From contig NZ_CP037423.1 in NCBI RefSeq assembly GCF_007754155.1, forward strand, positions 2,666,001 to 2,730,000: DNA of 64,000 bases, given 5' to 3'. This document shows positions 1 to 8,063 of this stretch, piece after piece; positions within the stretch are counted from its first letter, which is position 1; every line of letters starts with the position of its first letter. This stretch comes from Stieleria neptunia. GTDB taxonomy: Bacteria > Planctomycetota > Planctomycetia > Pirellulales > Pirellulaceae. Position numbers and translations under genes: made by a program. The notes under the pieces were generated by a model, which did no database searches, was not told the origin of the DNA, and saw only the letters and a list, made by a program, of their open reading frames with translations.

Positions 1-1058
1 ATCACCGTTCCCAGGGTGAGAGCGATTTCACGATAGGCCTCGGTCAGTTCGGCGGCACTGAGCGCGTGGAAATGTTTGCCGCCACCGATTTGCGCGACCG
101 TTCGCATCCGGTCTTGGTCGGCGCCGCTGCCGAACGTGATCGTGTGAATTTGGATCTGGCTGGCAGCCAAGTCCGTGGCCACGGTGCTCGGCTCGGGGCC
201 TTCGTTGTGCAGTCCATCGGTCATCACGATCATCGTCCGTTCCACGAATTCCTGGTCGCGTCCGTCCAGCATGATTGCCTCACCGGCTCTCATGCCGCGG
301 CTGATGCTGGTGCGACCGCTGGTGACCAGCGCGGACAAGCCGTCGGTCACTTCGACCAGGTTGGCGGTCAGGGCGACATCCTCGGTGGCAAACTGGCTGT
401 AGGATGCCAAGCCGACTTGCTCGTTGACCGGGGTGGTGTTGAGCGTGGCGACGAACACGCCGATCGCGGTTTGCAGATCCGCGAACTTGGATCCTCTCAT
501 GGACCCGCTGCGGTCGACCACCAGGATGACGTCACGTTCGATGTACGTGGCCGCCGCCGTCATTTCGGGTTCAAACGTGCTGAACCCCAGAATGTTTCCG
601 AACAACAACGGGATCGCTCCGGAGGCGGAGTCGCTGGTGCGGCGCCCGGTCACGCGGACGGTGTTCAGTGGTGTCTCACCGCGGCGAAAGACGAAGCGTC
701 CGTCGGCATCGAGATCGCTGCGGCCGAATTCGAAATCACCGGATTCCAGCTGCAGCGGTTGCCCGTTGACTCGATTGAGCAACGCGATCTCCTGGCCCTT
801 GCGAATCGCCAGCGACGTGTCAAAGGACTTGGACAATTCTTGTGATGCCGCTTGGGAAGCGGCGTCGGTGGCCGACCGCAATTCCGTTCGCGACAGGTGC
901 ATGTGTGCGATGTCGACCGAAAAGGCGACCGTGGCGAGAAAACCGACCAGCATCACGAGGATCAGAATCAGCATCGCACCGCGGCGTTGCCGGCGACGCA
1001 TCAGACGGTACTTGACCATGGGGTTCAAACGACTTGGATTATCAATGGGGTGGGGCAC
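1..1058 (-). CDS. TadG-like pilus-assembly protein with von Willebrand A domain (3' end outside window)
   Basis: Read on the minus strand, the protein has a short basic N-terminus, one hydrophobic segment (GAMLILILVMLVGFLATVAF) and then the TadE/TadG-type pattern SVDIAHMHLSRTELRSATDA. Further in is a vWA domain with a complete metal site: VVDRSGSM (about residue 175), a Thr in TSISRG and Asp in VMTDG. TadG-like proteins are bitopic envelope proteins of the tight-adherence (Flp) pilus system. The GTG at 1058 lies 7 nt after the stop of the TadE-like gene and is preceded by AAAGGA; an internal ATG at 1019 is the alternative start. No stop codon is reached before the left edge, so the C-terminus is missing. 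The family call is firm; the exact start is not. Confidence 0.82.
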   Translation of the reverse strand, partial: MPHPIDNPSRLNPMVKYRLMRRRQRRGAMLILILVMLVGFLATVAFSVDIAHMHLSRTELRSATDAASQAASQELSKSFDTSLAIRKGQEIALLNRVNGQPLQLESGDFEFGRSDLDADGRFVFRRGETPLNTVRVTGRRTSDSASGAIPLLFGNILGFSTFEPEMTAAATYIERDVILVVDRSGSMRGSKFADLQTAIGVFVATLNTTPVNEQVGLASYSQFATEDVALTANLVEVTDGLSALVTSGRTSISRGMRAGEAIMLDGRDQEFVERTMIVMTDGLHNEGPEPSTVATDLAASQIQIHTITFGSGADQDRMRTVAQIGGGKHFHALSAAELTEAYREIALTLGTV

Positions 1059-1065
1059 GGTTGAT

Positions 1066-1494
1066 CTATTCCTTTAACATCACGACGCGGGCGACCAGCG
1101 TTCGGTTGGTGACAAATTCCCCCGCGATCGGACTGTTGGTTCGCGTCGGGGCCGAGACTTCACAGACGACTTGTTCGCCACGTTGCAGGTCGTCGACACC
1201 GGTCGGAAATTGGATCTCGAAGTCATTGACGCGCCGGGATTCCAGGATCGCCACCGCACGCGCGTCGGCGTCCGCTTCGGTGCTGCCCGATTGAGAGGCC
1301 TCACGGACGGCCTCGTAACAGGCGACATTGAGGGACTGTTTGAGAAAGATGAAGCTGGACGCCTCGATCGATCCGAACACCAGCAGCACGATCACGGGCA
1401 TGCAGACCGCGAATTCAACCGCAGCCACCCCGTCTCGTTTCCGGCGACCACTTCGCGCGCCGAGAATCGAACTGCGTTTGAAGGGGTTAGCCAT
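1066..1494 (-). CDS. TadE-like pseudopilin
   Basis: A 142-residue protein with a basic N-terminus (ARSGRRKRDG) followed by VAAVEFAVCMPVIVLLVFGS, the TadE/TadG N-terminal motif with the conserved Glu inside the hydrophobic helix. Such proteins are minor pilin-like subunits of Flp/Tad pili processed at the membrane. The chosen ATG (1494) overlaps the end of the upstream gene by 8 nt (ATGGCTAA), a usual sign of translational coupling; a longer reading frame to 1578 exists but would lie deep inside the upstream gene. The TadG-like vWA gene follows after 7 nt, so the three genes form one operon. Confidence 0.85.
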   Translation of the reverse strand: MANPFKRSSILGARSGRRKRDGVAAVEFAVCMPVIVLLVFGSIEASSFIFLKQSLNVACYEAVREASQSGSTEADADARAVAILESRRVNDFEIQFPTGVDDLQRGEQVVCEVSAPTRTNSPIAGEFVTNRTLVARVVMLKE

Positions 1495-1963
1495 CGGACA
1501 CTTCCCTCCCGGCGGGTTCGATCTCGGACCCGCCCGGACCCGTCGGGCCGTCGGCATCTCGAAGCCGCATGACGTCATTGAAGTGGCTCGCCATCTCTTG
1601 CCAAAAATCGTTGTCGCGGAATTTCAGCGGGGCGACCGCGCGGCCCGCCTTGATGTCCTTGAGCGTGTTCCGCAATCGCAGGATCGGGCCGGCAAAGCGA
1701 TGGCTCAGTTTCAACGTGTCCCAGACGAAGGCCGGGATCAGGGCGGCCGTGATCACAAAGAACGGCAAGAACCGACGAACGGTGTCGCCGAACGTCTGTC
1801 CCCAATCGGCATCGGGTTGCTCGAACAGTCGGATCCAGAACGTCAATGCGATCGTGTTGCAAACAAAGAACACAATCCAGTGCAACGCCACGCGGCGGAC
1901 CAGACTGCCCTGGACCTCCGAATCGACAAGCGTTCTGCTGCGTTTAGCGGGAATTGTAGCCAT
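1487..1963 (-). CDS. Small membrane protein with HAMP-like segment
   Basis: A 158-residue protein with two predicted membrane helices (around VALHWIVFFVCNTIALTFWI and RRFLPFFVITAALIPAFVW), then an amphipathic HAMP-like stretch (KLSHRFAGPILRLRNTLKDI) and an acidic/glycine tail. The phrase RFAGPILRL is typical of HAMP linkers of receptors, but there is no kinase or cyclase output domain after it. It is the first gene of the visible Tad-type operon and overlaps the TadE-like gene by 8 nt. In this context it may be an accessory membrane factor of the pilus system; the function is not known. Confidence 0.75.
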   Translation of the reverse strand: MATIPAKRSRTLVDSEVQGSLVRRVALHWIVFFVCNTIALTFWIRLFEQPDADWGQTFGDTVRRFLPFFVITAALIPAFVWDTLKLSHRFAGPILRLRNTLKDIKAGRAVAPLKFRDNDFWQEMASHFNDVMRLRDADGPTGPGGSEIEPAGREVSDG

Positions 1964-2019
1964 CGTCCTATCTGATTGATTCGTGGTTGACCGGTGACCC
2001 GCGGACTCTCGCGGGTACG

Positions 2020-2209
2020 CCCTAGTGCTTCGTCAACTTTTATACTTAGGGTACCGCGGAAAAGGGGTCAGGTACCAAAAATGCGAAGCACCCTGCGGGC
2101 CATTTGGTTTTTGGTACCTGACCCCTTTTCCGCTCGTGACCCCTTTTCCGCTCGACAAACGCAGGCTCGAAAATTGAAAGCTGACAAAGCACTAGGGAAA
2201 CCGTAGGCC
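2020..2209. repeat. Composite palindromic element, copy 1 (REP/MITE-like)
   Basis: The core 2056-2133 is an inverted repeat with ~26-bp arms (GCGGAAAAGGGGTCAGGTAC and its complement) around a 26-nt loop. Outer, weaker arms (CCTAGTGCTT near 2020 and AAGCACTAGG near 2208) give an element of ~190 bp. A second copy lies at 42152-42229 with the loop in the opposite orientation, and a half copy at 58881-58924. It fills the space between the Tad-type operon and the metal transporter; no gene is seen here. Motifs of this kind often accompany REP-associated tyrosine transposases (family knowledge); no transposase is in the window. Confidence 0.8.
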
Positions 2210-2236
2210 ACGAATTACAAAATCAGCCGTGACTTT

Positions 2237-3595
2237 TTAACTCTCGTCGGGAATCGGCCGGCCGTGTGGATCTTCGACCGGTGTATCGGTCTCTTTGGCC
2301 AACTCGTCGCGCAGATTGCGGTCGGTGAAGTGCTCAAATCGCTCCGCCTGGTCATGGATCCGCTCGGCGCCGCTGCCGGCCCGGTCGACCAGGTATTGTT
2401 CCCACAATCGGTGCGATCGGACCAACCGTTGTCCCCGTTCGCGTCCGACGTGGGTCAATTGCAATCGATCGTCCTGATCGGCGACTTCACCGCGGCGGCG
2501 CAGCATCGCCAGGGCGGCCTTCATGGACCAGTTCGACGCGAACAATTCCCCGGCCAACCAGGTCGCCGTGGGCGGCCGTTGATCCAGTTCTTCGCCCCGA
2601 AACAGTGACGCGACGATGTCGTCACAGAGGATGCGAAGCGACAACAGTTGGCGTCGGACCAGTTTCACCAACACGCCGTGTCGGGGGCTGAGCGTCGCGG
2701 CGGCAAAAAACAGGCCTCCGGCGGCCACCGCGATCATGCCCGACGTCGTCGTGCTGCGGTATCCGATCCAGGCCGGAACGCTGAGCGCCAAAACATGGCC
2801 CAGCACCGCCGACACGATCGCCAAGGCGACGCTGATCGCAATCATCACGCCCAACCGATCGGTCAACATGTAGGCCGCCGCGGCGGGCACGATGAACATC
2901 GCGACCACCAAAATGCTGCCCACACTTTCGAAACAGGCGACCGCCGTCACCGAGACCAGAACCATCAACCCGTAGTGCATCCACTTGGACGAAAAACCCA
3001 TCGTCGTCGCCAGCGCCGGATCGAACGAGGTCAAACGCAATTCCTTGAAAAAGAACAACACGAACAACGCATTGACCACGGTCACCAGTGCCAGGACCAC
3101 CGCCGCTCGGGGCACGTCGCGACCGCCGATCGCGACCGTATCGAGCGGAGTCAACTCGATCGATCCGTACAGCACGCAGTTGGGATCCAAGTCGACCGCA
3201 TCGGCGGTCTGGACCAAGATCACCAATCCGAGCGCAAACAGCGACGTGAACACGACGCCCATCGAAGCCCCTTCGTCGACGCCGCCGGCCCCGCGGATCC
3301 ATTCGGTGAACACGGCCGTCATCAGGCCGACGACCACGGCGCCGACGAACATCGCCGGACTGCTGCGGGTCTGGGTCAAGAGAAAGGCCACCGCGATCCC
3401 AGGCAGCACGGCGTGCGTGATCGCGTCCCCCAGCATGCTCATCTTGCGGAGCACCAAGAAATTCCCCAGCAGCGACGACGCGACGGCCGCCAAGCCGCCG
3501 ATCACCACGATCCAGCCGTCCAGACCCCAGCTCCAGGAAAATCCCAGCGAAAGCATCTGTCCGATCCAGGCACCAAACGGTTCGCCGGTCATCAC
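2237..3595 (-). CDS. Mn/Fe ABC transporter permease fused to a DtxR-like domain (second permease)
   Basis: Residues ~1-300 are an ABC-3 family permease (MntC/TroC/ZnuB type) with about eight hydrophobic helices and family motifs such as LGDAITHAVLPGIA and FFKELRLTSFDP. Residues ~310-445 are a winged-helix plus metal-binding region like DtxR/MntR: RSHRLWEQYLV, IHDQAERFEH and DPHGRPIP match the repressor's His, Glu and Glu-His ligand positions. The start is GTG at 3595 or ATG at 3592; the preceding permease gene stops at 3592, so the genes overlap (TGATG). It is the last gene of the importer operon. Two permeases suggest a heterodimeric channel. The fused sensor could gate transport by bound metal or bind DNA; which is unknown. 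Confidence 0.88.
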   Translation of the reverse strand: MMTGEPFGAWIGQMLSLGFSWSWGLDGWIVVIGGLAAVASSLLGNFLVLRKMSMLGDAITHAVLPGIAVAFLLTQTRSSPAMFVGAVVVGLMTAVFTEWIRGAGGVDEGASMGVVFTSLFALGLVILVQTADAVDLDPNCVLYGSIELTPLDTVAIGGRDVPRAAVVLALVTVVNALFVLFFFKELRLTSFDPALATTMGFSSKWMHYGLMVLVSVTAVACFESVGSILVVAMFIVPAAAAYMLTDRLGVMIAISVALAIVSAVLGHVLALSVPAWIGYRSTTTSGMIAVAAGGLFFAAATLSPRHGVLVKLVRRQLLSLRILCDDIVASLFRGEELDQRPPTATWLAGELFASNWSMKAALAMLRRRGEVADQDDRLQLTHVGRERGQRLVRSHRLWEQYLVDRAGSGAERIHDQAERFEHFTDRNLRDELAKETDTPVEDPHGRPIPDES

Positions 3596-5265
3596 TGGGG
3601 TCCCCCCGGGGCGTCCGGTTGTTGCTGCGTGCCGGATTGACCTCCGGCCTCGATCTGTTCAACCGTCTGCCCCGCGTCGGCGCTCAGTGCTTGGTCAGCG
3701 TTCAGTGCTTGGTCAGCGTTCAGTGCTTGGTCAGCGTTCAGGGGGCCGTGGGGGCTTTGCGGCACCGGGATCGTCATGCCTTGTTCATCCAACAGATCTT
3801 CCAGCTGGTCGATCACCTCGGGTGCCAAGACGTGCTCGATTTTGTCTGCGTCGCGGTCCACGTTGGCCGTCGCGACGTCCGCGTAGGCGATCAAGTACAT
3901 CTCCCACAGACGGTGCTGGCGGGTCAACCGCGCCGCTTCGGCGAATCCGGCTTGCGTCAATTTACAGGCGCCGTTCTGGATCCGCAGCAACTCGTCTTCG
4001 ACCGCACGCTCGATCGCACGGCTCAAACGTCGCCGCGACCAGCTTCGCATCGAAAGCAACTTGCCAAGGCTGACGGCAAGGCGTCGGTTGGCACGCTCGG
4101 CCAAACCCGAGTGGTCTTGCCCGCCGGATGTTTTTTCGAGCTGTTCATACATCGCCCGCAGCAAATGCTGGCGATCGATTCGACGGTTCAGCCGCATCCG
4201 GCGCACGAACCGGATGATGACCCCGCGTCGCGTCCCCAACATCATGCTGACGAAGAAAAACAGCGAACACACCAAGACGATCATCGCACCCGAAGGCAGC
4301 CCCGGGAACAACGCGCTGACCAATCCGCCCACGATGCTGCCGCCGGTCCCCAGCAGCGCCGCCCAGAGCATCATCCGCCACATCGTTTCGGTCCAGAACC
4401 GCGCCGCCGCCGCCGGGATCACCAGCAACGCGATCATCAACACCAACCCCACCGCCTGCAAACCGACGATCGTCACCAGCACCACCATCGTCATCAAGCC
4501 GACATCGAGCGCGATCACGGGAAATCCCTGCGCCCCCGCAAACCCTTCGTCAAAACACAACAGTTTCAGTTCTTTGAACAGCACCAGACAGCCGGCGATC
4601 ACGATCAGCGACGTGACGGCGATCAATCGCGCATCGGCCGCCCGCATCGAAGCGGTTTTGCCATAGATAAAACCCTCCAAACCCGCCGCGTGTCCGGTGT
4701 CCATCTGCTGGATCACACCCAGCAGCGCGACGCCGGCGCCAAAGAAGACACTCAGCACAATGCCCAGCGCCGCGTCCTCCTTCAACCGCGTCTGGTTGCG
4801 GATCACCAGAATCACCGCCACGCCCAGCAACCCGCTGGCGGTCGCACCGACCAGCAACCAAGGCAGGGATTTTTCGTCCCCTCCGAACCAATTGGCGGCG
4901 ATGAATGCGATCGCGATCCCCGGCAAACTGGCGTGGCTGAGCGCATCGCCCATCAAGGCGCGCTTGCGCAACAGCGTGAAACTGCCGACCAATCCCGAGG
5001 CCCCGCCGAGCACCGCGACGCCGAAGATCACGATCCGCGTGTTGTAATCCTTCATCAGCAACACGCGGCCCCATTGCGTGTCGGTCCACTCAAACGCGGA
5101 CGTTTGCGATCGGGCGTCGGCCGACCGTCGGCCCCGCGCGTGACAGACGGTCGCCGAAACCGCCAGCACCGCCAGCAGCAACAGGCCACGAGACAGCCGC
5201 ACGCCCGAAACGCTCGAAGCGATCTCGGTCGACGCGTTCAACCGGCTGGTCATTGCACGCCACAT
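3592..5265 (-). CDS. Mn/Fe ABC transporter permease fused to a DtxR-like domain (first permease)
   Basis: An N-terminal hydrophobic segment (LSRGLLLLAVLAVSATVCHA) precedes an ABC-3 permease core with LMGDALSHASLPGIAIAF and LFKELKLLCFDEGFAG. The C-terminal ~170 residues resemble DtxR/MntR: a winged-helix part (SWSRRRLSRAIERAVEDELL), QHRLWEMYLI and DKIEHVLAPE. The Glu-His pair is kept, but the family's VHxxA His is replaced by Asp (NVDRDAD). Near the C-terminus an 18-bp unit is repeated three times, giving three ALNADQ blocks. ATG 5265 was chosen; a TTG at 5280 is also possible. The gene follows the ATPase gene after 32 nt and overlaps the next permease, so it is within the operon. Confidence 0.87.
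   Translation of the reverse strand: MWRAMTSRLNASTEIASSVSGVRLSRGLLLLAVLAVSATVCHARGRRSADARSQTSAFEWTDTQWGRVLLMKDYNTRIVIFGVAVLGGASGLVGSFTLLRKRALMGDALSHASLPGIAIAFIAANWFGGDEKSLPWLLVGATASGLLGVAVILVIRNQTRLKEDAALGIVLSVFFGAGVALLGVIQQMDTGHAAGLEGFIYGKTASMRAADARLIAVTSLIVIAGCLVLFKELKLLCFDEGFAGAQGFPVIALDVGLMTMVVLVTIVGLQAVGLVLMIALLVIPAAAARFWTETMWRMMLWAALLGTGGSIVGGLVSALFPGLPSGAMIVLVCSLFFFVSMMLGTRRGVIIRFVRRMRLNRRIDRQHLLRAMYEQLEKTSGGQDHSGLAERANRRLAVSLGKLLSMRSWSRRRLSRAIERAVEDELLRIQNGACKLTQAGFAEAARLTRQHRLWEMYLIAYADVATANVDRDADKIEHVLAPEVIDQLEDLLDEQGMTIPVPQSPHGPLNADQALNADQALNADQALSADAGQTVEQIEAGGQSGTQQQPDAPGGPQ
3685..3738. repeat. 18-bp tandem repeat, three copies, in frame
   Basis: Three exact copies of CAGTGCTTGGTCAGCGTT, with a partial fourth, lie inside the first permease gene. 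They encode repeated Ala-Leu-Asn-Ala-Asp-Gln blocks in the tail after the DtxR-like domain. The unit is a multiple of three, so copy-number change would keep the frame. Confidence 0.95.
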
Positions 5266-5297
5266 CGTTGGGTTACCCAAATCTCAAATCTCAAATC

Positions 5298-6131
5298 TCA
5301 CAGCGAACTCTCCCGTCGCCGCATCGCTTCGGTGACTTCGTCCAGCAGCGTCAATCGTCCGCCGTAGGTCTTTTGCAGGTTGTCTTGCGTAAAGGTTTTG
5401 GAGACGGGGCCGTGTGCGACGACGCGCATGTTCAACAGCACCACATGGTCGAAGTATTCGGGAACGGTCTGCAAGTCGTGATGGATGACCGCCGCGGTTT
5501 TGCCACGGCCCTTCAAGTCGCGCAAGATTTCGACGATCGCCCGCTCGGTGGCGGCGTCGACCGCGGCGAAGGGTTCGTCCATCAGGTACAAGTCGGCGTC
5601 TTGCACCAGGGCTCGGGCCAAAAACGTGCGTTGCTGTTGGCCGCCGGAAAGCTGGCTGATTTGACGATCGGCCAGGTCGCCGATCCCGACACGGCCGAGC
5701 GCGTCGCGGGCCTGGTCGCGATGTTTCTTGCGAACCGGTCGGCACCAACCGATTTGGTCGTACAACCCCATCGCGACGACATCCAGGGCGCTGACGGGGA
5801 ATTGCCAATCGACGCTTTCACGCTGCGGCACGTAACCGACCCGGTGCCTGTTTTCTCGATAGGTATCGCCGAACACACGCACGCGACCGGATGCACGCGG
5901 GATCAGATCCATCACGGCTTTGAGCAAGGTGCTTTTGCCGGCGCCGTTGGGACCGACGATTCCGATCAATTGACCGGCGGGAAGATCGAAGCCGACGTCC
6001 CAGATCACCGGCTTGCGGTGATAGGCCACGGTCAAATCGTAGACCGACAACGGCACGTTCACGCCCGCCCCGTCGTCCCGCGCTGCCGTGGGAAGGTTCG
6101 CATCATCCGTTCTTTCTGGTGGGTTCTGCAT
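5298..6131 (-). CDS. Mn/Fe ABC transporter ATP-binding protein
   Basis: A 277-residue ABC ATPase with Walker [10 protein letters not shown] (about residue 61), Q-loop VGYVPQR, signature LSGGQQQR, Walker B LYLMDEPF and the switch His in VIHHDL. The motif pattern ([15 protein letters not shown]) is that of the MntB/TroB/ZnuC group of metal importers. The first ~25 residues are a polar extension without known function. It sits between the receptor gene (32-nt gap) and the two permease genes, completing a receptor-ATPase-permease-permease importer in the inner membrane. Substrate is inferred from the receptor's ligands as Mn or Fe. Confidence 0.93.
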   Translation of the reverse strand: MQNPPERTDDANLPTAARDDGAGVNVPLSVYDLTVAYHRKPVIWDVGFDLPAGQLIGIVGPNGAGKSTLLKAVMDLIPRASGRVRVFGDTYRENRHRVGYVPQRESVDWQFPVSALDVVAMGLYDQIGWCRPVRKKHRDQARDALGRVGIGDLADRQISQLSGGQQQRTFLARALVQDADLYLMDEPFAAVDAATERAIVEILRDLKGRGKTAAVIHHDLQTVPEYFDHVVLLNMRVVAHGPVSKTFTQDNLQKTYGGRLTLLDEVTEAMRRRESSL

Positions 6132-6163
6132 GATTGGATCCGGTCGCCGTCGGCGTCACGCCG

Positions 6164-7177
6164 TCAATGCTCCGTTTGACCGCTCAGCTTACTTTGGAAC
6201 CCGCCGGGATCTGCCTGGCCGCCGAGGGCGCGTGCGGTGGTCGTCAGGTTGTGATCCAACATGCCGATGTAGGTTCCCTCGTACGTGCCCTCGCGTCCCA
6301 TCGCATCGCTAAACAACGTGCCGCCCTTGACCACCGTGTGCCCTTGGCTGGCGGCGCCTTCGATCAAGGCCTCGACATTCTTCGGCGACACGCTGCTTTC
6401 GACAAAGACGGCTTTGACGTTGCGACGGATCAGCAAATCAACCAACGCGTTGATCTGTTGCAGGCCGGCTTCGGATTCCGTCGAGATTCCCTGGATCCCC
6501 CGCACGTCCAATCCGTAGGCGCGTCCGAAGTAGTTGAACGCATCATGGGATGTGATCAGCAAACGGCTGTCTTCGGGAATGGTGGCGATGACCCGAAGCC
6601 CGTACGTGTGCAACTCCTGCAACTCGGCTCGATAGGCCGCGGCGTTCTCCGCAAACCGGTCTCCGTGATCGGGCGCCAAGACGGTCAGTTGATCGCGGAT
6701 CAGGTCCACGCATTGGCTCCACATCGAGACGTCGTTCCAGACATGGGGATCACCGTGCGCCCCGTTTTCTGTTGTCGATTGGCTGGCGTCACCGGACATC
6801 AACAGGCCGCGGTCGATCGCGTCGGTCACGGCAAACACGGGTTTGCGACGTCCCACTTTTTCAAGCGTGTCGGCCATCTTTCCCTCCAGCATCAAACCGC
6901 AATAAAAGACGGCGTCGGACTCCATGATGTCTTGGACGTCATCGCGCGTCGGCATGTAGAGATGGGGGTCGACCCCGGCGCCGCAGATCTGTGTGACGTC
7001 GATCAGATCGCCGCCCACGTTGCGGACCAAATCGCCGACCATCCCGACCGTCACCACCACTTGCAGCTTCTCACCCGACGCGGCTCCGCCCCCGCCCGGC
7101 GCGGCGTTCGGTTTGCCAGAACCGCATCCGACGCTCAATCCGGTGACCATCAAAAGGCCAATTTGGAAGAATTTCAT
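6164..7177 (-). CDS. Metal-binding lipoprotein receptor of the Mn/Fe ABC importer (cluster A-I)
   Basis: A 337-residue protein starting MKFFQIGLLMVTGLSVGCGS, a lipoprotein signal peptide with Cys as the lipid site, preceded by AAGGA at good spacing (ATG 7177; longer frames upstream look non-coding). It belongs to the ZnuA/TroA/PsaA receptors. The likely ligands are His in DPHLYMP, His in DPHVWND, Glu in STESEAG and Asp in LFSDAMG. The H-H-E-D set and the absence of a His-rich loop point to Mn or Fe rather than Zn. It is the first gene of the operon. Known relatives capture metal at the outer face of the inner membrane. Confidence 0.92.
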   Translation of the reverse strand: MKFFQIGLLMVTGLSVGCGSGKPNAAPGGGGAASGEKLQVVVTVGMVGDLVRNVGGDLIDVTQICGAGVDPHLYMPTRDDVQDIMESDAVFYCGLMLEGKMADTLEKVGRRKPVFAVTDAIDRGLLMSGDASQSTTENGAHGDPHVWNDVSMWSQCVDLIRDQLTVLAPDHGDRFAENAAAYRAELQELHTYGLRVIATIPEDSRLLITSHDAFNYFGRAYGLDVRGIQGISTESEAGLQQINALVDLLIRRNVKAVFVESSVSPKNVEALIEGAASQGHTVVKGGTLFSDAMGREGTYEGTYIGMLDHNLTTTARALGGQADPGGFQSKLSGQTEH

Positions 7178-7340
7178 GAACTTTTTTCCTTGCTTGTCTT
7201 CGTCTTGCGGCCTGCAATCTATGCCCATTGCGGCCCGAAGCCCAGCAGAGCAAACCAACAAAAACCGCTCTATGACGGCCCGAACGGCTACTTTGCCCCC
7301 ACCTTTCGCTTCCCGATGCCTCGTTGATGGACAAAATATC

Positions 7341-7356
7341 ACCCATATTTTTGGGT
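7341..7356. promoter_or_regulatory. Imperfect palindrome upstream of the metal importer operon
   Basis: ACCCATATTTTTGGGT lies 164 bp upstream of the receptor start, in the AT-rich part of the divergent intergenic region. Six of eight base pairs match (ACCCA/TGGGT arms). It could be an operator for a DtxR/MntR-type repressor. No known consensus is matched exactly, so this is only a candidate. Confidence 0.3.
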
Positions 7357-7504
7357 ATCCACTTGTAATCCCCGAAAGAATCACTCCCAGGCGACCCGGA
7401 AATCGTGTTACACTTACCGCGTGTGCGGACGACGGTTGTCGTTGTCCGGCTAGATCGAAGACCGAGACTCTCAGAACGAAATGGACGCCTATTGTGCGTC
7501 GCGG

Positions 7505-7544
7505 ACAGCTCCGAGTGATGAGGCCTTCCGGAATTTGGAGCTGT
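7505..7544 (+). promoter_or_regulatory. Leader hairpin sequestering the ribosome binding site of the RRM gene
   Basis: ACAGCTCC (7505-7512) pairs perfectly with GGAGCTGT (7537-7544) across a 24-nt loop. The 3' arm contains GGAG, the only Shine-Dalgarno-like sequence before the ATG at 7552. The fold would hide the ribosome binding site, which suggests temperature-, RNA- or protein-dependent control, possibly by the RRM protein itself. Structure seen; regulatory role inferred. Confidence 0.5.
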
Positions 7545-7551
7545 AGTAGCG

Positions 7552-7920
7552 ATGAAGATGTATGTGGGAAATCTGGCTTGGGCCGTTACGACGGAAAAGC
7601 TGGAAGAGATTTTTGGCCAGTACGGTCAGGTCGATGATGCGATTGTTTTGACCGATCGCGAGACTGGTCGAAGCCGCGGCTTCGGCTTTGTGACGATGCC
7701 CGACGAGGCTGCCAAGGAAGCAATTGATGCTCTCGACGGACAAGACTTCGAAGGCCGACCGCTGCGGGTCAACGAAGCCCAAGAGCGAGCGCCGCGTGGC
7801 GGCGGCGGTGGTGGTGGTGGCGGTTACCGTGGCGGTGGCGGCGGCGGTGGAAACCGCGGCGGCGGCGGCGGTGGCGGAGGTTACGGCGGCGGCGGCGGTG
7901 GAGGCCGCGGCGGCTGGTAA
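7552..7920 (+). CDS. Glycine-rich RNA-binding protein with one RRM domain
   Basis: A 122-residue protein. Residues 1-80 form an RRM with RNP-2 MYVGNL at the very start and RNP-1 RGFGFVTM near residue 43; the aromatic residues that stack on RNA are kept. The rest is almost only Gly with a few Arg and Tyr (RGG/GYGG-like), as in cyanobacterial Rbp proteins and planctomycete homologues, where these proteins bind mRNA and respond to cold or other stress. The gene is monocistronic: a leader hairpin precedes it and a strong intrinsic terminator follows. The Gly tract is encoded by a GGC/GGT-rich DNA run, which may vary in length between strains. Confidence 0.95.
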   Translation: MKMYVGNLAWAVTTEKLEEIFGQYGQVDDAIVLTDRETGRSRGFGFVTMPDEAAKEAIDALDGQDFEGRPLRVNEAQERAPRGGGGGGGGGYRGGGGGGGNRGGGGGGGGYGGGGGGGRGGW

Positions 7921-7985
7921 GTCACCTTGAGCCATCGTGCTTAAGCCCTGTGGGTCGTTTCCGGCTCACGCTCAACGAATTCATC

Positions 7986-8026
7986 AACGCGACCCAAGTC
8001 TGTCTAGACAGGGTCGCGTTTGTTTT
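7986..8026 (+). terminator. Rho-independent terminator after the RRM gene
   Basis: AACGCGACCC (7986-7995) pairs with GGGTCGCGTT (8011-8020) as a perfect 10-bp stem, followed by TGTTTT. The 15-nt loop contains its own small palindrome (TGTCTAGACA). Placed 66 nt after the RRM stop, it should end that transcript. Confidence 0.85.
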
Positions 8027-8063
8027 GCGCCCCCCACGCCGACGGTATTGCTATGCTTGTTTC

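Noticed and set aside
66..1077. Plus-strand frames opposite the TadG-like gene
   Set aside because: The minus strand gives a complete vWA domain with metal-site motifs; the plus-strand translations match nothing and are Arg/Asp-rich shadows.
1994..2206. Short plus-strand frame in the gap before the metal importer
   Set aside because: It runs through the palindromic element and part of its translation comes from the repeat itself.
2648..5367. Long plus-strand frames (up to 582 codons) opposite the metal permeases
   Set aside because: They are His/Gln/Arg-rich antisense shadows of hydrophobic permease codons; the minus strand carries clear ABC-3 permease motifs.
7724..7930. Val/Ala-rich frame overlapping the RRM gene's glycine tract
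   Set aside because: It is the shifted reading of GGC/GGT codons and has no independent start signal.
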